DNA of 43,646 nucleotides from an uncultured Pseudomonadota bacterium (GCA_903844665.1 CAIMUS010000244.1:1-43646), one strand, 5' to 3'. Shown: positions 25,286-32,571, counted from the first letter of the stretch. Program-made: numbers and translations. Notes: a model not told the origin generated them from the sequence alone.

Positions 25286-25564
25286 GTGGAATTCGAGTGG
25301 GATTCCGACAAAGCGGACATAAATCTGCGCAAACATTATGTCAGCTTTGAGGATGCCGCCCGAGTGTTCCTGGACCCGAATCGCATCGAAACCTTCGATA
25401 ATCGGGAAGCCTACGGTGAAGATCGCTGGAAAACCGTGGGACTGGTTGAATCCGCCTTGTTGGCGGTCGTCTACACCGTTCGCGGGAAAGACGATGACAT
25501 CATCCGATTGATTTCAGCGAGAAAGGCAGATGCTCATGAGCGCGCGCAATACCGTGAAGTTTAA
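25286..25564 (+). CDS. brnT: BrnT-family RNase toxin
   Basis: A 92-residue protein starting with GTG, of the usual BrnT length. BrnT toxins are RelE-like ribonucleases that stop translation. The family pattern is complete: FEWDSDKADINLRKHYVSFEDA, the central RIETFDNREAYGEDRWKTVGLVE, the strand LLAVVYTVRG and the catalytic end IIRLISARKADAHERAQY. The R-x5-A-R-K-A--E-R-x-Y residues are the RNase site. It overlaps brnA by 29 bp, the classic toxin-first order of this system. The palindrome upstream suggests autoregulation. Confidence 0.95.
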   Translation: MEFEWDSDKADINLRKHYVSFEDAARVFLDPNRIETFDNREAYGEDRWKTVGLVESALLAVVYTVRGKDDDIIRLISARKADAHERAQYREV

Positions 25565-25853
25565 ACTTGACCCGGAAAATTTCCCGCCACTGACCGATGA
25601 GCAGCGTAAGCGGCTGAAGGAAGTCGAGGCCATGCCGGATGTGGAAATTGACTACAGTGATATCCCGCGCCAAACCGGAACCGTGCAATGGACACGACCG
25701 GGTGCGTTAGTTCCTGCTAAAAGCAAGCAGCAGGTTACGTTGCGCCTGGATGCGGATGTGCTGAACTTCTTCAAGGGCACCGGCAAACGCTACCAGAGCC
25801 GCATCAATGCTGTGCTGCGCGAGTACATAAATGCGCACAGGAAAACTGTGTGA
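25536..25853 (+). CDS. brnA: BrnA-family antitoxin
   Basis: A 105-residue antitoxin starting inside brnT (ATG 25536; ATG 25530 would add two residues). The N-half binds the toxin (FKLDPENFPPLTDEQRKRL, DVEIDYSDIP), and the C-half is a ribbon-helix-helix DNA-binding domain: KQQVTLRLDADVLNFFKGTG, YQSRINAVLREYINAHRK. BrnA neutralises BrnT and represses the operon with it. A small hairpin (CCAACG 25861-25866 with CGTTGG 25870-25875) follows the stop codon. Confidence 0.94.
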   Translation: MSARNTVKFKLDPENFPPLTDEQRKRLKEVEAMPDVEIDYSDIPRQTGTVQWTRPGALVPAKSKQQVTLRLDADVLNFFKGTGKRYQSRINAVLREYINAHRKTV

Positions 25854-25945
25854 CACTGGCCCAACGAACCGTTGGACAATGGCGCAGTAGGGTGGGTATG
25901 GCCTACCTTACTGTTCACCTTACTGTTAATGAGAGATAGAGAACC

Positions 25946-26172
25946 ATGACACCAACCATGATGAAGACAACCATGATGAAGAAAGCAGCTACAGCCGGTC
26001 TGCTGCTGATCGGAGCGACCCTCACCGCGCCGGTCCAGAGGCAGCAAAGCAATGAAGAACTGGCCAAGCAGGCGCAGACCCCATCGCGGATTTGATCAGC
26101 GTGCCGTTTCAGAACAATACCAATTTCAACGTCGGGCCCCTCAAAAAAAATAGCGTGGCAAACTTAGCTTGA
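25946..26172 (+). pseudogene. Frameshifted, truncated barrel-protein pseudogene
   Basis: The ATG at 25946 opens a signal-like peptide with a duplicated lead (MTPTMMKTTMMKK), then AATAGLLLIGATLTAPV and SNEELAKQAQ. A one-base deletion near 26079 then breaks the frame, which stops at 26093. The other frame continues as PIADLISVPFQNNTNFNVGP, the known follow-on of the family (ELAKQAQNPIADLISVPFQNN...), before the homology ends near 26140. Intact members are ~280-residue outer-membrane barrel proteins. Only the first ~65 residues are left, so it is non-functional. Confidence 0.75.
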
Positions 26173-26335
26173 CCCAGTGTTCTTCCAGCGCCTGGAGATA
26201 GGTATCGGGATCCTGCCGGAACCGACGCGCTGGACAGCGCTGGTTCAGACAGGTCAATACCAGCATTTGTATCGGTAGCGGACGTGGTGTGATTCTGGCC
26301 AATATTAAGAGTCCTTGCTTGTCAACTTTGCGCGA
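26173..26335. other. Gap before comF with a possible reverse-strand remnant
   Basis: The minus strand from about 26314 down to a stop at 26141 stays open and reads LLILARITPRPLPIQMLVLT, then a Cys/Arg-rich part and YLQALEEHWVKLSLPRYFF. It has no clear start or SD and I recognise no family. It might be the tail of a lost gene. Confidence 0.2.
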
Positions 26336-27046
26336 ATGCCGCCAGTTTACCGTTGGTTAAAAAAACTACAATTCTGCTTATTCCCGCCCACCTGTCTGTT
26401 GTGCGGGGCGTCGGGCGAGGACGGGCGGGATCTATGCGCCGGTTGCCACGCCGACCTGCCTCGCAACGAGCATGCCTGTCAACGCTGCGGCATGCCCCTG
26501 GCAAGCGCAGCCGTCCTCAATTGTGGCGAGTGCCAGTTGCATCCTCCGCCTTATGATCGAACTTTCGCGCCGCTGCTTTACCAGCCGCCGGTGGACTACC
26601 TGATCAAGGGCTTGAAGTTCGGCGGTCGGCTGGCCATCGCCCGGTTGCTGGGAGAATGGCTGGGGGCGGCGCTGCAACAACGGGAGATCGAACTGCCGGA
26701 AGGCATCATCCCGGTGCCTCTGCACCCGTCGCGGTTACGGGAGCGCGGTTTTAACCAATCGCTGGAACTGGCCCGGCCGGTGGCGCGATGCCTGGGCGTG
26801 CCGCTGCTGCTGTCCAATGTGCGGCGGATCCGCCACACCCAACCCCAGGCGCAACTGGATGCGACGGCACGCCGCAGCAATGTTCAGGGCGCTTTCAGCG
26901 TTACCCGGCCCGTCCAGGCCCGACATGTGGCTATCCTGGACGATGTGATTACCACCGGCAGTACCGTCACTGAAATCGGCAAAGTATTAAAGGCGGCGGG
27001 CGTGGAGGAAATCGAGGTCTGGGCGGTGGCGCGGACGGCGCAATAG
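26336..27046 (+). CDS. comF: ComF-family phosphoribosyltransferase-like protein
   Basis: A 236-residue protein. I chose ATG 26336 (MPPVYRWLKKLQFCLFPPTC); a TTG at 26315 is possible and neither has a strong SD. The N-terminal zinc-finger region carries CLLCG, CAGC, CQRCG and CGEC (residues ~20-75). It is followed by the phosphoribosyltransferase domain: YLIKGLKFGGRLAIARLLG, PVPLHPSRLRERGFNQSLEL and the PRPP motif VAILDDVITTGSTVTE near residue 205. In naturally competent bacteria ComF is needed for DNA uptake across the inner membrane; in others its role is unclear. It stands alone here, between a pseudogene and a MITE-like repeat. Confidence 0.93.
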   Translation: MPPVYRWLKKLQFCLFPPTCLLCGASGEDGRDLCAGCHADLPRNEHACQRCGMPLASAAVLNCGECQLHPPPYDRTFAPLLYQPPVDYLIKGLKFGGRLAIARLLGEWLGAALQQREIELPEGIIPVPLHPSRLRERGFNQSLELARPVARCLGVPLLLSNVRRIRHTQPQAQLDATARRSNVQGAFSVTRPVQARHVAILDDVITTGSTVTEIGKVLKAAGVEEIEVWAVARTAQ

Positions 27047-27084
27047 CAGGCCGCACCGATGTCGATAAAACTGCTCTATAATGG

Positions 27085-27212
27085 GTAAGCGTTCACACCC
27101 CTCCCCCTAACCCCCTCCCACAAGGGGAGGGGGAATAGGCTAAGTATCTGTTTTGCAATAACTCCCTCCCCCCTTGTGGGGGAGGGTTGGGGTGGGGGGT
27201 CTGAACGGTTAC
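27085..27212. repeat. C/G-rich MITE-like inverted repeat
   Basis: The ends GTAAGCGTTCACACCCC (27085-27101) and GGGGTCTGAACGGTTAC (27196-27212) are inverted with two mismatches, and inside them lie long C-runs and G-runs that extend the pairing. The end sequence matches that of the repeat at 43246-43380 (GGTAACCGTTTAGCCCCC), so both are copies of one family. No reading frame. Confidence 0.7.
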
Positions 27213-27312
27213 TATAATGGAGTCTTGGTAAACGCCCGGCGTACAGACCATTGTCGCTCGGGTGCAATTTAACTCATTGCGTAATTTCTCAACGATTGCC
27301 TGCATTGCCGCC

Positions 27313-28074
27313 ATGTTCTTCAACTACGACCATTTGCATTTCCTGTACGAGCCCTTCCCGATTGGCATGGCCAAGCCGCTGATGGACGAGAGTACTTACC
27401 AGGAATTCCTGGATCACTTCCCCGCTCTGGAACGCTTCGATGATTATAAAAAGATAGGAAGACCCGGCAGTAAACATACCCTCTCGGAGAAGGAGAATCC
27501 GCGTGCATTCAATGATTTCATCCGCTCGGATCCGCTCTGGCGCGAGTTCCACCGCTGGATCAAAAGCGACGCCTTCGTTTACGAAATCATGGACACCTTG
27601 AAACAACACCATCTCGACCTCGGCTATCAGTACGTGCCGCCGGCGCGACGCCTGTTACATCTGCTGACCGGGATCGCCAGTGGCCGCCTGTCGCCGAAGG
27701 CAGCCCGCTTGCGGGCGCGCTTCGAATTCTCGGCCATGTCGGCCGAAGGCGGCCATCTGAATCCGCATACCGATGCGCCCAGCAAGATCGTGACGCTGGT
27801 CATCTCCATGATGCGGGAAGGCGAATGGGACTCCGCTTTCGGTGGCGGCACCGATGTCAATCGGCCCAAGGATGATAGTTTCCGCTTCAATCAGTTGAAC
27901 CGCCTAGCCAGATTCGAGGATATGGAAATCGTCCACACCTATGAATACAGCCCCAATCAGGCGGTCATCTTCGTCAAGACCTATAATTCCTGGCATTCCG
28001 TCCGTCCCATGACTGGTCCCTCTACGGCGCCGCTACGCAAAACGCTGACCATTAATATAGAGCGGTTTGTATAG
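27313..28074 (+). CDS. 2OG-Fe(II) dioxygenase-like protein, copy 1
   Basis: A 253-residue protein starting at MFFNYDHLHFLYEPFPIG; the frame is open from 27262, but the paralogue at 34642-35400 starts at the same residue (MFFLYDH). It has the double-stranded beta-helix iron motif: H152 and D154 in PHTDAPSK, distal H228 in SWHSVRPM, and a likely 2-oxoglutarate Arg in LRKTLTINIE. A full set of these residues suggests an active hydroxylase. Relatives lie in polysaccharide/glycosyltransferase clusters. Here it stands between comF and the stress-membrane genes, about 6.6 kb from its paralogue, to which it is roughly half identical by eye. Substrate unknown, perhaps a sugar or surface polymer. Confidence 0.85.
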   Translation: MFFNYDHLHFLYEPFPIGMAKPLMDESTYQEFLDHFPALERFDDYKKIGRPGSKHTLSEKENPRAFNDFIRSDPLWREFHRWIKSDAFVYEIMDTLKQHHLDLGYQYVPPARRLLHLLTGIASGRLSPKAARLRARFEFSAMSAEGGHLNPHTDAPSKIVTLVISMMREGEWDSAFGGGTDVNRPKDDSFRFNQLNRLARFEDMEIVHTYEYSPNQAVIFVKTYNSWHSVRPMTGPSTAPLRKTLTINIERFV

Positions 28075-28100
28075 CCAATAAGTGAGCCTTGATTGAACCG

Positions 28101-28153
28101 CAGAGAACGCAGAGACAAAAGAGTATTTAGGCCATGATCATCGTTTCGGCCAT
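28101..28153. repeat. Simple-repeat tract plus 24-bp sequence inverted at 31487
   Basis: CGCAGAGAACGCAGAGAC at 28099-28116, related to the inverse of the TTCTTTGCG/TTCTTTGTG tandem array, is followed by a spacer and a 24-bp sequence (28130-28153, core CATGATCATCGTTTCGG). The latter occurs perfectly inverted at 31487-31510. The two ends bracket four membrane-protein genes. Confidence 0.7.
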
Positions 28154-28267
28154 GACCTCATGCGACAGCTTTCAATAGAGGTTTCGCCGCCGGAGGTGGA
28201 GGCCGTTTCCGTGCCGGTCCAGCCGGCATCGGGACATGGTCCAGTAACTTCAAGCTGGATAATAAGC

Positions 28268-28295
28268 GCTCGGGGCGATTCATATCGCCCCGAGC
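28268..28295 (-). terminator. Strong hairpin, possible terminator
   Basis: GCTCGGGGCGAT (28268-28279) pairs perfectly with ATCGCCCCGAGC (28284-28295), loop TCAT. It lies about 50 bp after the stop of the GlsB-like gene and may end that transcript, or the plus-strand oxygenase one from the other side. There is no clean U-run. Confidence 0.5.
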
Positions 28296-28345
28296 CATTT
28301 CCCGGCGCCAAGCCGGTTCAGGAAAAAGCGGCGCGAAAACCCGCC

Positions 28346-28597
28346 TCAGGCCCTTTTTAAAAACCGGTAGAGAACTAACAGAATAACTGCCCCCAGGATG
28401 GCAATGAAAAAGCTGCCGAAATTAAAGCCGGTGACATCGCCGAACCCGAGCGCGGTGCCGATAAAGCCGCCGACAATCGCGCCGGCGATGCCGAGCAGAA
28501 TGGTGATTATGAATCCACCTGGATCGTTGCCGGGCATGATCAGCTTCGCCAGTGCGCCCGCAATTAAACCGAATATGATCCACGATAGAATACCCAT
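28346..28597 (-). CDS. GlsB/YeaQ/YmgE family stress-response membrane protein
   Basis: An 83-residue protein with three hydrophobic Gly-rich segments: ILSWIIFGLIAGALAKLIMPG, IITILLGIAGAIVGGFIGTAL and FFIAILGAVILLVLYRFLK. The PGNDPGGFIITILLGIAGAIVGG block is the hallmark of the transglycosylase-associated (GlsB/YeaQ/YmgE) family. Full length for the family. A perfect SD (AAGGAGG) precedes the ATG. These proteins are induced by envelope or acid stress; molecular role unknown. It is the downstream gene of the run AI-2E family, YqjE-like and ElaB-like. Confidence 0.95.
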   Translation of the reverse strand: MGILSWIIFGLIAGALAKLIMPGNDPGGFIITILLGIAGAIVGGFIGTALGFGDVTGFNFGSFFIAILGAVILLVLYRFLKRA

Positions 28598-28721
28598 CGA
28601 TTACCTCCTTACATCAGTCAAGGTTGGAAGAACTATTCCCTCCGCCGGAAGCACCATCCAGCGATAACGAGGGTCCTGTGTAACGCGCCGCCATCCCGGG
28701 CCAGGGCTCCCTGAGTGATCG

Positions 28722-29831
28722 TTAAGGCGCCAAAAACATCGCCACCGACTGCAAGGGCTCGAGTTTTTCACAGACGATCTTGAAACTCGCCAGCAGGGGC
28801 ACCGCGAGCAGCGCGCCGGGGATACCCCACAGCCAGCCCCATAAAAGCATGGCGATAAAGATCGCAACCGGGTTGAGCGACAGCCGCTGGCCCAGGATGA
28901 CGGGCGTGACGATCTGCCCTTCCACGATCGCCAGGGCCGCGACGATGCCCGGCACCAGCAGGGCCTGCCCCAGCGTATCGAAGGTAAGCAGGCCGACGGC
29001 CGCCAGGATGATGACGCTGGCGACGGCGCCGACATAAGGCGCAAAATTGGACAATGCCACCATGGCGCCCCAGAGCAGCGCATTGGGTACGCCGCTCAGG
29101 TAAAGGCCGATGCCAGCGCAGGCGCCCAGGCTCAGGTTGAGCAGGGTCACGGTGAGCAGGTAATAAGAAATATCCTGTTCGAGGTCGCGCAGGATCTCGA
29201 CCGCGCGTTTCTTGTCCTGCAGCCGGGGGATGACGCTGACCACCTTACGTCTTAAGGAGTCGCCGGAAGCCAGCAGGAAATACAACAACACGATCACGAC
29301 TCCGGTGGTGGCCAGAATCCCCGGCGTTCCGGACAACAGGGTGCTGGTCAGACTGGGACCCTGAAGTTCGACTTTCTGGGTGGGTTGATCCTTATTGCCC
29401 GCCGTGGTTGCCTGCTCGATCTGCTCGGTCGCTCTCTGGATTTTCTCGATCGGCTGGCGCAGCAGCCGCAGCTTCTCTTCGATTTTGTGGAAATTCTGCG
29501 GCGCCGTCCTGATCCATTCTTCGGCGGGAGTGGCCAGCAGCGACATGGCGCCGAACAGCGCGCCCAGCGTCACGATGAGCACCAGGGCGGCGCCCACGGT
29601 CCGGGGGATGCCCAGTCTGTTCAGCAACCGCACCACGGGCGCCAGCAGAAAGTTGAACAGCAGCGCCAGAATAATCGGCATCAACACCGATGCGGCGAAA
29701 TACAGGGTATAAAATACGAGCATCACGAAGATGCCCGTGAGCATGGCCGAACGGATATCGACCGCGGCGCTGGCCGCTGGCGGCTGTTGCGCAACGGGTT
29801 CTACGATCGGACGTTCTACCGCATCATTCAT
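28722..29831 (-). CDS. AI-2E/PerM family transporter-like protein
   Basis: A 369-residue inner-membrane protein with the AI-2E/UPF0118 plan: helices at ~29-75, a soluble part with a coiled stretch (RTAPQNFHKIEEKLRLLRQPI...RATEQIEQATTAGN), then the helices IILAAVGLLTFDTLGQALLV, IVEGQIVTPVILGQRLSLNPVAIFIAMLLWGWLWG and the tail PGALLAVPLL. Family members transport diverse ions or small molecules (Na+, osmolytes, autoinducer); the substrate here cannot be told. It is preceded by REP-like hairpins at 29859 and followed by the GlsB-like gene (124-bp gap). Confidence 0.9.
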   Translation of the reverse strand: MNDAVERPIVEPVAQQPPAASAAVDIRSAMLTGIFVMLVFYTLYFAASVLMPIILALLFNFLLAPVVRLLNRLGIPRTVGAALVLIVTLGALFGAMSLLATPAEEWIRTAPQNFHKIEEKLRLLRQPIEKIQRATEQIEQATTAGNKDQPTQKVELQGPSLTSTLLSGTPGILATTGVVIVLLYFLLASGDSLRRKVVSVIPRLQDKKRAVEILRDLEQDISYYLLTVTLLNLSLGACAGIGLYLSGVPNALLWGAMVALSNFAPYVGAVASVIILAAVGLLTFDTLGQALLVPGIVAALAIVEGQIVTPVILGQRLSLNPVAIFIAMLLWGWLWGIPGALLAVPLLASFKIVCEKLEPLQSVAMFLAP

Positions 29832-29858
29832 CAGTCCACCTGCTTACGCCAAGGCAGT

Positions 29859-29912
29859 GTGGCGCCGGCCCCCGCCGGCGGGACACTGGAGCGCCGGCGT
29901 TCTCGCCGGCGC
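29859..29912. repeat. REP-like GC hairpins
   Basis: GGCGCCGGC-type arms (29861-29881) are followed by a perfect hairpin GCGCCGGCG (29891-29899) with CGCCGGCGC (29904-29912), loop TTCT. The first unit (GTGGCGCCGGC...CCGGCGGG) is nearly the same as the hairpin just upstream of bioF at 11878-11900, so this is a dispersed family. Confidence 0.65.
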
Positions 29913-29946
29913 AACGTTCTGTCAGCTTACCCATGGCATCACCCGC

Positions 29947-30588
29947 TTAAGCAGCGGGTCCATCCCCGCCGGGTTCACGTCCTGTCTGCCGCGCCGTCTG
30001 CTGAGCGCCGAACTGCGATGCCAGCAGGATGGGCAGTAGCGTCTTCATACCTGTACTCAGTACGATCGCAAGCAGGGAAGGACGAGGCTCTACGGCTTTC
30101 CGGCGGAAACCGCCTGGCAAACGGCCGACGACAAAGCCGGCCACAAAACCCGATAACAGCACGGGCGGCGAGACCATCTTGCGCCGCAGCCCGGTCTGGA
30201 AATCCTGGTAGCGCTGGCCCGCCTGTTGCCGCTCGTCGGCCAGCATGCCCTCCAGTTTCCCGACTTTTCGCTGCAGTATGCTGAACAGCAACAGCAGGCC
30301 CAGGATAATATTGAGCCCTGCGCCCGCCAGTAGCGCCAGTTCCCAGCTCAGTCCCTGGTTTACCAGCCAGACCACGCCGGCGAACATCAATGACAGCCAG
30401 GCACTGCTGACCAGCAGTGCGACCACGACCATCAGCCAAACCATCGTACTGAAATTCAGCGCCGCCAGTTGGCTTTCCAGCGTGATTAGATGCAGCAGAT
30501 GGTGAGCCACCGCTACCAGAGCATCGTACAAATCCCTGCCGCTGGCTGGCAGGTTGGAGTCGGCGGTTTTCGGTTCGCCTGCGGCCAT
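29947..30588 (-). CDS. YqjE-like/holin-superfamily III membrane protein
   Basis: A 213-residue protein from MAAGEPKTADSNLPASGRDL, chosen because GGAGG (30596-30600) lies just upstream; the longer frame from 30657 is unlikely. The first half is a YqjE-like unit: LYDALVAVAHHLLHLITLESQLA plus two helices (MVWLMVVVALLVSSAWLSLMF, LALLAGAGLNIILGLLLLF). A charged helix (KVGKLEGMLADERQQAGQRYQDF) follows, then another hydrophobic pair (residues ~138-185). The C-half carries SGFVAGFVVGRL, reminiscent of YqjK/DUF883-like Gly zippers, so it may be a fusion. It follows the ElaB-like gene on the same strand (19-bp gap), as yqjD-yqjE do in E. coli. Confidence 0.75.
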   Translation of the reverse strand: MAAGEPKTADSNLPASGRDLYDALVAVAHHLLHLITLESQLAALNFSTMVWLMVVVALLVSSAWLSLMFAGVVWLVNQGLSWELALLAGAGLNIILGLLLLFSILQRKVGKLEGMLADERQQAGQRYQDFQTGLRRKMVSPPVLLSGFVAGFVVGRLPGGFRRKAVEPRPSLLAIVLSTGMKTLLPILLASQFGAQQTARQTGREPGGDGPAA

Positions 30589-30607
30589 AGTGATACCTCC
30601 TAAGCTC

Positions 30608-31021
30608 TTAGGAGCGGCGTAGTATGATCGATAGCAACATACCGGCGCCGAAGGCAATGCCGAGGGCTCTGAAAGGGTGCTCCTGAAGATACTGCTCGAC
30701 GGTATCGGTCAACGCCCGGGTTTGCTGCTGCATATCGTCCGCGCGGGAGCGCATCTCATCGCCGGCCTGATGGCTGGTGCTGCGAATCCTGACTTCGGCC
30801 TCGGTCGCCTTCTCCGCCAGCCGGTCGACAAGGTCGTGGGCGACTCCGGCCGCCTTGGCGGTCATGGGCGCGGCTTCTACGTTGCGGGCGATAGTGCCGC
30901 CGAGGCCCGGTTCGGAAGGCGTGGAGCTGGGATTCAAGCCAGCGGGCGTCGGGTTGACGTCCGGGTACGTGCCTTTGATTTCATTGCCAGTCGGTACGGG
31001 GTTTAACTCGTCATGATTCAT
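30608..31021 (-). CDS. DUF883 (ElaB/YqjD-type) ribosome-binding membrane protein
   Basis: A 137-residue protein from MNHDELNPVPTGNEIKG, chosen because GAGGA lies upstream and because the extra N-terminal frame from 31222 is not family-like. The N-part is Pro-rich and acidic, then an amphipathic helix (TAKAAGVAHDLVDRLAEKATEAEVRIR...DMQQQTRALTDTVEQYLQEH). The C-terminal PFRALGIAFGAGMLLSIILRR has the Gly-zipper tail anchor of the ElaB/YqjD/YgaM family. YqjD and ElaB bind ribosomes at the inner membrane in stationary phase in E. coli. First gene of the ElaB-YqjE-like pair. Confidence 0.88.
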   Translation of the reverse strand: MNHDELNPVPTGNEIKGTYPDVNPTPAGLNPSSTPSEPGLGGTIARNVEAAPMTAKAAGVAHDLVDRLAEKATEAEVRIRSTSHQAGDEMRSRADDMQQQTRALTDTVEQYLQEHPFRALGIAFGAGMLLSIILRRS

Positions 31022-31289
31022 GGCTGTTTTCCTCTTCATGATTGAACAATCTATAGCGCTTGCTTTAAGCATCCTGCCGCTGACGCCTGGCGGGGCTGGA
31101 TTTCTGGCAAAGCAGTTCGGCCAAAGCCAGGCGGCGACCTTTACGGGTAAATACGCTGTCGCTGCGCAACCGACCTCCTTGCTCGCCGAGTTGATCGGCG
31201 AAGGGATGGCGGGCGCCTTCAAACAGGTTCCGATTTATCAGGTCTGTCAGCGTCAATAGGTTGCGAGTAACGCCACTATCGTAAACTTC

Positions 31290-31349
31290 GCAAGCACTAT
31301 GCTAATTGTGCAAGCACTATACCAATTTTGCAAGCATTATGCCAACCGA
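31290..31349. repeat. Three tandem copies of a 20-bp repeat
   Basis: Units begin at 31290, 31310 and 31330: GCAAGCACTATGCTAATTGT, GCAAGCACTATACCAATTTT and GCAAGCATTATGCCAACCGA. They are adjacent with period 20 and no spacer, so this is not a CRISPR array. It could be a multi-site operator or iteron-like tract. Confidence 0.75.
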
Positions 31350-31486
31350 GGGAAACCTTGAGCTTGGCACAGTTAAGATACTGTTCTACAAGACCAGGTC
31401 GGGTTGGAAATCAGCCGTTTTTTTCAGGGCGGCCGAGTCGCCAAAGGCGAACCCCACCGCATGGCCCTATCCGGCGGTGGGGATCA

Positions 31487-31625
31487 ATGGCCGAAACGAT
31501 GATCATGGCCGAGTATTTATTTTTCTTTCTTTGTGTTCTTTGTGTTCTTTGTGTTCTTTGTGTTCTTTGTGTTCTTTGCGTTCTTTGCGTTCTTTGCGTT
31601 CTTTGCGTTCTTTGCGTTCTTTGTG
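31487..31625. repeat. Inverted 24-mer followed by 11 x 9-bp tandem array
   Basis: 31487-31510 is the exact inverse of 28130-28153. After a short T-rich spacer, the array runs from 31527 to 31625: five TTCTTTGTG, five TTCTTTGCG and a last TTCTTTGTG. The blockwise variation suggests slippage copying. Inverted, it reads as the AACGCAAAGAACGCAAAG type of dispersed simple repeat. Confidence 0.85.
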
Positions 31626-31658
31626 GTGAATCGCCCCGTCGAAAATGGCAGTAAACTA

Positions 31659-32357
31659 TCAACTCTCGATAAGCATCGGGATGCCGGCCCGTTCATGAAC
31701 AATTTCCTCGGTGGTATAGATATTACCGTATTTTCTTGAAAGATAGCTGAGGACCATGATATCCGTGTTAGTATGCCGGCTTGCTGTCGTGCCGATTTCA
31801 AAAATCTCTGGATTGACAGCGTAGGGACGAGTCAGTTCGAAGCTAAAACCGCTGATGATGAATTTATCGTACCGCTGTTGAGCGATGCCGATGGCGAGTG
31901 TAAAAATTCCGGTCGAAGGCCTCTTTTTGTGGATTTGTTCCATAATCTCTTCATCGTAATCGCATAACTGCATTATCAATCCGTCATAAAAATTATAGCT
32001 CTTGTTTACGAAAGCGTTATATTTATATCCCACCGCCCTCAATCGCCACTTGAGATAGAAGGGTTTCATATCCAGCGATCTCAAGTGGTATGCTACCGTT
32101 TGCAACAAACCACGCTTTTTCTCACCTCTGGCCAAAAAATACAGGGTATCCGTCCGCAACCCCCTTAAGGCATCCAAACTCTGCTTACCGGATTCTCTGT
32201 GAGTAAGAACGGCTGTCATGACGGTATAGCTCGGCATGGGCAAGCCATGCTGTGCTGCCGAGAAACCTGATGCGTTGGCGCAAGCCAGGCAGTCATAGCT
32301 TGTCGGGGGCGGTAAAGCAGGTTCCGGCTTAGAGCCTAAAATAAGTAAATTATTCAT
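31659..32357 (-). CDS. Unknown protein with LLILGSKPEPALPP lead
   Basis: A 232-residue protein from MNNLLILGSKPEPALP (ATG 32355-32357); an upstream ATG at 32420 is less likely. The lead LLILGSxP followed by YDCLACANASGFSAAQHGLP looks like the start of a Rossmann-type or sialyltransferase-like domain, in which a strand, a Gly-Ser-Pro turn and a CANA/VNAA strand follow. No DXD or His catalytic motif is clear. The C-part (GFSFELTRPYAVNPEIFEIG, HTNTDIMVLSYLSRKYGNIY) has the pattern of a dinucleotide-dependent glycan enzyme, but I cannot name a family. The AT-rich neighbourhood with glycosyltransferase genes suggests surface glycan work. It lies next to the 9-bp array and is divergent from the GT2 gene. 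Confidence 0.7.
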   Translation of the reverse strand: MNNLLILGSKPEPALPPPTSYDCLACANASGFSAAQHGLPMPSYTVMTAVLTHRESGKQSLDALRGLRTDTLYFLARGEKKRGLLQTVAYHLRSLDMKPFYLKWRLRAVGYKYNAFVNKSYNFYDGLIMQLCDYDEEIMEQIHKKRPSTGIFTLAIGIAQQRYDKFIISGFSFELTRPYAVNPEIFEIGTTASRHTNTDIMVLSYLSRKYGNIYTTEEIVHERAGIPMLIES

Positions 32358-32571
32358 TGATCTAGAGGATGCAGGGGAGGCTGAGAAATTTATCTTGAGA
32401 TGATATTCAGCGTGAAGCACTTAACCCATGTCAATACTACACTATTTATCTGTTCCTCTCCAACTGCGGTGCGTCAGCCAAGGCACGAAAGTCCATAGTG
32501 ATCGTTCCAGTTGCTGTCGACTCTGCCTAACCCCCCAATCGATCAGGCTTGCTGCCAGAAATCAAAGAATA

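Larger units (their letters stand above)
31022..31658. other. 637-bp gene-free region of repeats
   Basis: No gene is supported. The region holds the ElaB-like promoter, three copies of a 20-bp repeat (31290-31349), a hairpin CCCCACCGC/GGCGGTGGGG (31452-31482), the inverted 24-mer (31487-31510) and the 9-bp tandem array (31527-31625). Open frames through the array (Leu-Cys-Val and Phe-Phe-Val runs) are low-complexity by-products. Confidence 0.7.

Noticed and set aside
28160-28360. 66-codon plus-strand frame after the oxygenase
   Set aside because: No motif; it crosses a strong hairpin and overlaps the GlsB-like 3' end.
31020-31259. 79-codon plus-strand frame opposite the ElaB-like upstream region
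   Set aside because: It starts at the ElaB-like promoter side and has no family resemblance or SD.
31290-31625. Possible CRISPR array
   Set aside because: Repeat units are directly adjacent with no unique spacers and no cas genes nearby.
31306-31801. Open frames through the 9-bp array (Leu-Cys-Val, Phe-Phe-Val, Thr-Gln-Arg runs)
   Set aside because: They arise because a 9-bp unit keeps every frame open; no start context or family.
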